Assembly: GCA_019693395.1 (NCBI GenBank)
Contig: JAAMXP010004300.1
Span: 1-18,862 of the forward strand
DNA length: 18,862 nucleotides
Source: Ettlia oleoabundans
Taxonomy: Eukaryota; Chlorophyta; Chlorophyceae; Chlamydomonadales
Direction: 5' to 3'
This document shows, piece by piece, positions 8,949-16,145 of this stretch (within the stretch, counting starts at the first letter, position 1; each line of letters opens with the position of its first letter). The notes beneath the pieces were generated by a model that was not told where the DNA came from, did no database searches, and worked only from the letters and a program-made list of their open reading frames with translations. The translations under genes were made by a program, and so were the position numbers.

Positions 8949-10791
8949 ATGATGATCAGCATGTTTGAGGTAGGGTTTCCCAGCACGTCGGCGCAGATGG
9001 CATCGATCGCTGAAGCTGGCAGCTCGTCAACAGGGTACAGGCATATTCACAAAGCCCGTTCAATGTGCATGGCTGGGTTCGGGTGCTTCTAATTCTGCAG
9101 GCCTACCGCCTCGCCCACCCGCTGGCGCCTTCAGCCAACCCAGCGCGTCAAGCTGCTGCAGCGGCATCGGCTGCGCTGTCAGGGGAGGAAAGACGTCCCG
9201 CCGCCAAACGGCGTCGACAGCAACAGGTCGCCACGGCCGCACCCAGCACAGCGGCAGCAGCGGCAGACCCAGCGGCCAACGAGCAGGCAGCCTCTCGTGC
9301 GGCAGGGGCAAACCAGACTGGAGGCTTGGTTTCGGAGAAAATGGGTGACGCGCCGCTGAGAATGGTCGTCGTGGGCCACAATCCAAGCGCGCACGCATGG
9401 GCCAGCGGCCACTTCTACAGGTCAGTCCCGTGCACAGGTGTATATTTGTACCTGCCTCCGGCCTCCTCGCCCATACGGCAGCCTCCTATGTTCACCCTGG
9501 ATGACGATGGCAGCATTCTCTGCCATCAAGCCTTAATGCATAAAGCCTTGATACTGTGGCCGCTGCCCAAAGCCCAGTGGGTCCCTACCGGTCCACACTG
9601 CCCCGCTTGTGTAGCAACCCGTCCAATTGGGCTTGGCGGATTTTCCGAGAGACGGGCATCGCTCCCCCTGACCTTATTTCTGGCGCAACCGATGACTGGC
9701 GCATGCCAGAGGTCGCCGGCGTGGGATTCACCGACGTGGGTGCTGGAATGCCGGGCACCGATAGCTCTCAATTCACCACCCAGCACTTTGCAGCGTGGCG
9801 CCCCGCTTTCTTCGCCCGCCTGGCAGACCAGGCGCGCCGAGCCAGTGCTTCCATCGGCTGTATTTGTGGGTGCTGCGGCGCGCCCCGCCTGGTGGCTTTT
9901 AGCGGCAAGAGGCAGTTTATCGAGCTGTTTCAGGGGCCACCCAGCAGCGGCAGCAGGAACGCCAGCAAGGCTGGCAGGAGAAGCAGCTGCAAGCAGCAAG
10001 GCGACACCTCAGCAGCAGCCCAAACACTAGGCACAGCACCAGCAGCAGCAGCCGCACCTCAGCATCCCCTGCAGCAGCAACAGGAGCAGTCTGCGGATAC
10101 TGCCGGTGGTAACAGTGCGGCCAGCCCGGGGCCCCGCAGCAGCAGCAGCAGTCCACCGCAGACCGTTACCCTGCAGGCTAATCGGCCTGCGCGCATAGAC
10201 ACTGGCAGGCAGTGGGTGCTGCCCAAGGGCTGGCCGCTGCCTCTTGACACAGAGGTGAGAAGGCCCTAACTTGGGCTGTTGCTGGGGCTGTGTAGGGTTT
10301 TGGTTGTGCACCAAACTTCTTCTAGACGCAGAAGTGGAAGGGGGCACGTTCGAAAATCATTTGACCTTTGCCGAGGGTGTGTAAGTCATGTCACGCTTCC
10401 TTCAAGCACGCACACTGTTTGGCCTACTCTGGGTGAGGGGATATACTTTCTCACCCGGCCACTGCTGCATTGGCTGTGTTGTGCTGTGCTGTGCTTGGTT
10501 CCTACTTCTTAAATGTGGCATGCACTTTCGCTTTAAAGCCTGGCCTGTTGGCTGTGCTGCACGCCTTTGCCTACTGTTGGATCAGGAATGGCTTCCGCCT
10601 GCCCTGTTGGCTGTGCCACACTCTGGCCGCAGGTCTGGGTGATGACAAGCACCAGCGGTGCTGCACCCATGACCAGAGAGCAGCGCATGGCACCCTGGCG
10701 GGCGCTTGGGGAGCGTCTCAAACAGGAGCCATGGCCGAGGCGCTGTGTGGCACGGTGTCGCAGCGAAGCGGCAGCTGATGTAGCAGTATAG
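8949..10791 (+). CDS. Uracil/thymine-DNA glycosylase, MUG/TDG family
   Basis: Exons 8949-8969, 9101-9420, 9615-10254 and 10633-10791 give 379 aa plus a TAG stop, with phases matching. The enzyme cuts the glycosidic bond of uracil or thymine in G:U/G:T mismatches to start base-excision repair. Motif 1 is VVVGHNPS (about residues 96-103), where Asn101 matches the catalytic Asn of MUG/TDG. Next come SGHFYSNPSNWAWRIF (109-124), GVGFTDVG (149-156), VAFSGKRQF (207-215), and the last-strand loop VWVMTSTSGAAP (328-339), equivalent to MUG WVLPNPSG. A basic stretch RRPAAKRRR (38-46) resembles a nuclear localisation signal. An Ala/Gln/Ser-rich linker (about 221-300) and a Cys cluster CICGCC (196-201) interrupt the core. 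Exon 1 (MMISMFE) is inferred from an ATG, donor GAG|GTAGGG and acceptor CTGCAG|GCC. The alternative is an in-frame ATG at 9344, just before motif 1. It diverges from MSL and converges with the CBM20 gene. Confidence 0.9.
10255..10632 (+). other. UDG intron 3 (378 bp)
   Basis: The donor is GAG|GTGAGA and the acceptor GGCCGCAG|GTC, both in phase 0. It interrupts the gene just before the conserved WVMTSTSG strand. It contains two copies of CCTGTTGGCTGTGC (about 10544 and 10601) and T-rich stretches, and no coding signal. Confidence 0.8.
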
Positions 10792-10932
10792 CAGCAGTAC
10801 ATGGCAGTACAATACCTGCCAAGGGAAGGGGCCAGCCGGTTAACTGCTGATGCAGCAGGTAGATTGGTGCAGCATTGCCTGACCTGGAGGCCACACATAC
10901 GCTCATGCTTCATCACTTTGTGCATTCTAGTG

Positions 10933-10937
10933 TTACA
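10933..10937 (-). terminator. Candidate CBM20-gene polyadenylation signal TGTAA
   Basis: This is the only minus-strand TGTAA I found between the CBM20 coding region and UDG. It is about 955 nt past the stop at 11893, or about 157 nt past the stop of the candidate terminal exon at 11094. The position relative to UDG would make the two transcripts overlap at their 3' ends. Confidence 0.25.
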
Positions 10938-11179
10938 GATGTGCTGAATAGCAGCACAGTGCCCTACTTTGTGGTGCATATTGTACAGAAGTTAAGTGAT
11001 GCATGATGCTGAGATGGCAGCGGCAACACAATCAAAGCTTGCAAATGAACGCGGCTGAAGTGGGAAGTTTGATGATCGAGGAAACAGCGGCAATCATGCA
11101 AACTCTTGAGCCAAAGCAAATGCCCATGAAAGGTTCTGTGCTGGAGGGGTGTGCAGTGGAAGGTAGGGAATTCCCTTTT

Positions 11180-11184
11180 TGTAA
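11180..11184 (+). terminator. Candidate UDG polyadenylation signal TGTAA
   Basis: TGTAA is the usual polyadenylation signal of volvocine green algae. This is the first copy on the plus strand that I found downstream of the UDG stop, about 390 nt away. A five-base match is weak evidence. Confidence 0.3.
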
Positions 11185-11892
11185 AAAGAAACTCCGCCAA
11201 AAGTGTTGGGGATGGTGGTGCTGGGAAGAGTGTTGGTGCTGAGATTCGTTATTGTGCTTGCGGGAGAGCAACGGCTAAGCAGACGGCCAGCCACGCTGCC
11301 CTGGTAGGCAGGAAAGGCATGCAGGACAGGCAGCAGGTTTGCTGAGAGCCGACATGCGGCACAGAGTTTACCTGAATCCCTTTCATGAATGGAAAGGGGC
11401 ACAAAAATGCAGGGCATGAGGGAGGGAAGCCAAGCATGTATATAGGGGCGGTTTGGCTGCTCGTAAGCAAACTGCAGAGGAGAGAAAACGGGGTGGAACG
11501 GGGCGAGCATGGACATGCAAACACACCTAAGTGAAAACAGACAAAACAATGAGAGAGAGAAAAATTCGTGCTGCGGGGCAGGCCCGCTGTTGTCGCCACA
11601 TGGTGCATTTGCTGCAGCGCTGGTAAACAGAAAGCGGCTGCTGGTAGAAAAAGGGGAGCACTTTGTTGGTTGCTGTGCTACACAGTCGTTGGGTCTCTTT
11701 TCATGTTGAAAGATGCTGCTGTCCCAGATCCACGTCGTGGCTTGCTTAACTTAAGGGGTTGGGCCGGCATCCTGCAACCCACAACAACGGCCACGTTAGG
11801 ATGCAGGCGGACAGAGAGAACTAGGCAGCCAGGTCCACTGGCAAGCATGCACAGGGGAGCACAACCCGGCACGCACAGTGTTTTGATCACGA

Positions 11893-14069
11893 TCAAGGTG
11901 GAAGCGGCACCCGTAAAGATAGCAGCACAGCAGCTGCGCAGCAGCCAATGTCATTTTCGCGTGGAATAATATCAGCGCCCACCTGGCCTTCCGGAAGCGC
12001 ATGTGCGATCTGCATGCTGCGTTGGCTGCTCAGCACGCCGCCCCCAAACGCCGCCACCTGCGGCAACTGCTCCCAGCTGCTGCTGCGTGCCAAGCCAGGC
12101 GTCCGTGCAGCTGCCGGGCCTGCCCCCGACTTGGCACCGCGGTTGCTGCTGCTGGTACTGCTGGCAGTACCAATTCCGGTACTACCGCCCTCCCCACAGG
12201 CTGCAGCAATAGCTAGGCCCCTAGCGGCAGCCCGCTTGGACGGCAGCGGGCGCAGGCAGCGCTGCAGCTCTGTGGTCGCGGCTGCAGGGGGCAATAGCAG
12301 GTTGCCCACTCGTTCCTGCATCATCTGCAACGCGGTGGCCAGGACTATGTGTGTAATCCCCGGCGGGGGCGCCTCGGCTTCCACCACCGGTACCGCCTGT
12401 ACCGCCGCCGCTTGTTCCAGCTCTTTTTGGCGCTGCCGCTCCTGGGCCCTCAGCGCAAGCTCCAGGTTTACGGCCTCCTCCATCTCACGCTTCAGCAGCT
12501 CCAAGCGCTCCTCGCTGCGGGAGTAGAAAGATAAGTGGAAACATAAACAGGTGATGGGGTACGCAGGTAGGGTAGGTGGGCAGGCCAGGAAGATGAGATA
12601 GACAGGAAGGTCGGGTTTGGCAAACTGATTGATTAGCGTATACGCCATTGTTCTCACCTCTCCTGCACCGCCTCCCAGAAAGCCACCACCTGGGCCTTCA
12701 GGTCCTTGCGCTGCCGCTCAAGACCGGCCACACGTGCAGCGGCTCTCTCAGCTGCTGCCTGTTGGGAGGCAACCAAGCAATGCAGGGTCAAAGGGACTCC
12801 CATATCAATACCATGGAATCTGTTGGGATAAGCTGACAAGCTGGAGGGGAGGCAAAAGACGCCAGTAATTAAAGGGGCAACTGGGGAATGGCAAGAACGC
12901 GCGTGCCACAGGTGATGCAACAACCAAGGTAGGCCGCATCGGGGCGCTGAAGCCCTTCTTGCTTCCTTTGGAAAAGAGAAGCTGCTGCTGCCCCAGTACA
13001 GGCCTGCCCGTACCCACGCACCGTCAGCTGTGGGCAGGCGAGGTCCGTAAAGTTGGTGTAAGCAAAGTGGCAGGTGACGAAAAGCGCCGGGGCTGAAGCG
13101 CCATCCCCGTTGGCACTGCCGTTGCTGCTGCCGCTGCTGTTTGGTGCGAGCTGAGGCACCCACAGCGGCCGATCCGCGCCGCCTTCCCAGTAAGGAGTCA
13201 CGCCGTCGCCGCGGATGATCACGAGCTTCCATGCTAGCCGCTGACCAGCTGGCAGCGCCACCTCTCCTTTCCACATATGGCCTTTGTGCCAAACCAGCGC
13301 CGGGGCCGCAAAGGGGTCCCAGTCTCCAAGTTCCCAGCAGCTGCCCACCACGCGGAGGTGCTCCCCGAATTGCAGGCGGCAGTACGGAACAGTGACAGCC
13401 ACCCGGGTGAAGGCAGGGGCTGTCAAGGGGCCGCCTATGTCTACCAACGGGGCTGCTATCATCGCCGGAGGCAAGGCAGCAGGAAGGGAGGCGGATGTAG
13501 CTGCGGCATCAGGAACACCAGCAGCAGCTGCAGCCTCCTCCTCTCTTAGTAACAGACTCCAGTCAGGAAATTCCAGCGCTTGAGGGATGTCAGCGGGCGA
13601 GCGGGCAGGAGGGGTGCGAGTGACGGCGGTCAGGGCTGTGGCTGTTGATGGCCGCTCTTTCTCCGCCAGCAGAAGCTTTGGCTGCACGCCACATAGGCAG
13701 AAACGGAAATGAAATGAAGCACAAACAGAGGAGAGCATGCTGGATGGCACTTCCTCAGCGGTGGAGGGTCGACCGACCGCCGCCTCACCGCTTTTGCTGG
13801 CCCGACATCCCGCCGCTTGGCCTGCTGCTTTGAGCGAGACCCTCCTGCAATGAGACCCAGTGCGAGATTAGCGAGCCCGGCGGGTCAATGGGCGAGTGGG
13901 TGCGAGGCAAATCTCGCGTGTGCGAGACATGCCCTGTCGACAATGCGCTCCTAGGGGTGGGCTTATCCGCACCTGTTCTTCCGTTCTTGCGTTGTTTATT
14001 GCGTGTTGGGTCTTTTGGCGGGCAATGCGGCAGCCTTGCCTCCACCGTTGCAAGCCATGCCCCGGCCAT
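11893..14069 (-). CDS. CBM20 starch-binding domain plus coiled-coil protein
   Basis: Exons on the minus strand: 14069-13973, 13844-13789, 13681-13022, 12758-12658, 12514-11983, all in phase. They total 482 codons to donor CAG|GTGGGC, or 511 aa if translation reads on to the TGA at 11893-11895. The N-terminus is rich in Arg, Lys and Ala, compatible with a plastid transit peptide. Residues 142-226 form a CBM20: RVVGSCWELGDWDP, the mid-domain WHKGHMWKGEVALP, WKLVIIRGDG, and YWEGGADRPLWVP, matching the family WE-x-G-x-NR pattern with Asp for Asn. CBM20 binds starch through surface Trp residues. Residues about 272-345 are strongly charged heptad-like helix (ERLELLKREMEEAV), followed by an Ala/Ser/Pro-rich tail. 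No catalytic domain is present. Starch-granule or pyrenoid-sheath binding is an inference. An upstream in-frame ATG at 14213 could extend the N-terminus by 48 aa. A further terminal exon at 11471-11094 is possible. Confidence 0.85.
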
Positions 14070-14345
14070 ATGGCGTGAAGTGCAACCAGCGCCCCCACGG
14101 CGATATTTATCAGACACGCCGCTCGCCGCAGAGAGTTGATCAGGGAAACATCTGGCTCTGCAGCATCCCTGCTGTGAATGCTGTGCTTTGGTCCTTGTCA
14201 CGAGCGCAAGCAAGCCCCGCTGTGGCGTGATGAGTGCCTCACACGTCCTAGCAGCATCGCGTAACCAATCGAATGCTCTTCATCACCTCCTGACGCGCCC
14301 CATTCTCCGTGACGCCGCCCATCGGCGCATACAGCGGTTCCTGGG
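14070..14345. promoter_or_regulatory. Putative bidirectional promoter between CBM20 and NAD synthetase genes
   Basis: The CBM20 gene (ATG at 14069, minus) and NAD synthetase (ATG at 14346, plus) diverge across 276 bp. If the CBM20 protein starts at the upstream ATG at 14213, the gap shrinks to 132 bp. I see no obvious TATA box or repeated operator. Confidence 0.5.
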
Positions 14346-15328
14346 ATGGTTGGCAAGCAGCGTGTGGCCATTCTGGCCACCTGTAACTTAGATCAATGGG
14401 CCATGGACTTCGAGGGCAACCTGCGGCGCATCACCCGCTCCATAGCTGAGGCCCGCCGCTGTGGCGCACGCTATAGGGTGCGCTAGGGCTGTTTGTTGCT
14501 GGCTTGGGACTGGTTTACGTGGACTGAGAGCCGTTTTTCAAGGGAATGACAGTGATGGGTGGCTCAGACAGTGCACCAGCACAATCTGTTGCTGCCCAGC
14601 ATTTGCGAGAGCGCTAGCTTGCGTTGCTAGGCTACCTGCTACCCCGAAGTGTCGCCAAGTCCCGCCCCCGTCTTAGACCTAGCATTCAGCCCTGTTGTGT
14701 TGCTACGCTGTTCCACCACGGCTTCCGTCACTGCTTTGTTGCTGCACCTGCCGTTTCTGTAAGTACTGCGTCACCGCTACTGGTGCTGTTGCTGCTGTGT
14801 TGCTACCACTGCGGCCTTCGCCGCTGCTGTGCTGCTGCCACTGTCGCGCCTGTCGCTGCCGAGCTGCTTCCACTGCTGCTGCTGCTGCTGCGACTTCTGC
14901 TGCTGCGCTGCCCCGCTGCCTGGCGCTACTACTTCGTCTGCTCTTTGTGCTCTGCACTGGTTGCCTGTTTATGTCCGTCACATGCTCTGCACCCAGCACC
15001 CTGCACTCAGCACTCTGCACCGCTGCCTTTATCCTGTGCCTTTTATGCCAGCCGTGGTGTGAGCCAGGCATATTGCTCCGCCACGAAATGTCTGTGTGGT
15101 GCAGGTGGGCCCTGAGCTGGAGATCCCAGGCTACGGCTGTGAGGACCATTTCATGGAACATGACACTGTAGAGCACTCCTGGGTGGGTAGGCGGTACTAA
15201 GAAACACCTAGAGGGTTAGGTTCATCCCACCCTCACTGCCGTCTACCTCATCCTCGAACACATTTCACCCTTCAGTGGGCTTTTCCGCCGCGCACACGCA
15301 CACGCACACGCGCACGCACACGCGCGCG

Positions 15329-15406
<78 letters not shown>

Positions 15407-16098
15407 GTGTGGGAAGGGTTTACCATGACACAGGCATGGGTGGGTGGCCTGCAGTAGTTGAGCTCCTGCTCCCAGGCAATTCTGCTGCTAACTCTACATT
15501 GTGCCGTTCACTGGCATACTACCGTGGGTTGGCAGGCAGCGGCAGTTTGTGGTGTAGTGTAAACGTTAAGGAGCACTGATGGATGGGTGGATGGGTGGGC
15601 AGCTGCGGTCGTGGGCGTGGTGGTGCTCTTGTGCAGCAATTAGTGTAGCAATTCTGGGTGCTGGCTTGCTGGCTTACTTGCTGGCTGGCTGGCTGGCTGG
15701 CTCTGACGACTTGCATGCCTCATCAACCACCCAGTTCGCTTGCTCTATTCTTGCGCAGGAGTGTGTGGCCGAGCTGATGCGTGGCGGGCACACCGACGGC
15801 ATTGTGTGTGATGTGGGCATGCCTGTGATACACCGGGGCGTGCGCTACAACTGCCGCATCTTCCTGCTCAACCGGCGCGTGCTGCTCATACGCCCAAAGC
15901 TGCATCTGGCCAACGATGGCAATTACAGGCAAGGCGGGGAAAGGATTAAGCAGGCAGGGGCGTACCAGCCATGTGTATCCAGACAACAGATTAAAAACAA
16001 CAATTCCTGGTTAGGATTGGGTTAAGCTAAATCTATAATCTGGAAATCAGTAAGTTCATCCTAACCTTGTACGTGGGGGTGCACCTGTCATACACTCG

Positions 16099-16145
<47 letters not shown>

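Larger units (their letters stand above)
10792..11892. other. Convergent 3'-3' intergenic region (UDG and CBM20 3' UTRs)
   Basis: This lies between the UDG stop (10789-10791, plus) and the nearest possible CBM20 stop (11893-11895, minus). A plus-strand TGTAA at 11180-11184 could be the UDG polyadenylation signal, and a minus-strand TGTAA at 10937-10933 could serve the CBM20 gene. Several short open frames exist on both strands, but none shows homology, GC-rich third positions or paired splice sites. The one exception is a weak candidate terminal CBM20 exon (11471-11094). Confidence 0.6.

Noticed and set aside
11003..11242. 79-codon plus-strand frame with ATG
   Set aside because: It has no recognisable motif, is not GC-biased and lies in the 3'-3' intergenic region.
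11568..11969. 133-codon plus-strand frame
   Set aside because: It has no family resemblance, and its end is antisense to the read-through tail of the CBM20 gene.
14624..15115. Cys/Leu-rich plus-strand frame
   Set aside because: It lies in NAD synthetase intron 1 and arises from CTG/TGC repeats; a real exon of the gene begins at 15105 in another context.
15275..15457. His-Thr repeat protein
   Set aside because: It is a translation of the CA microsatellite.
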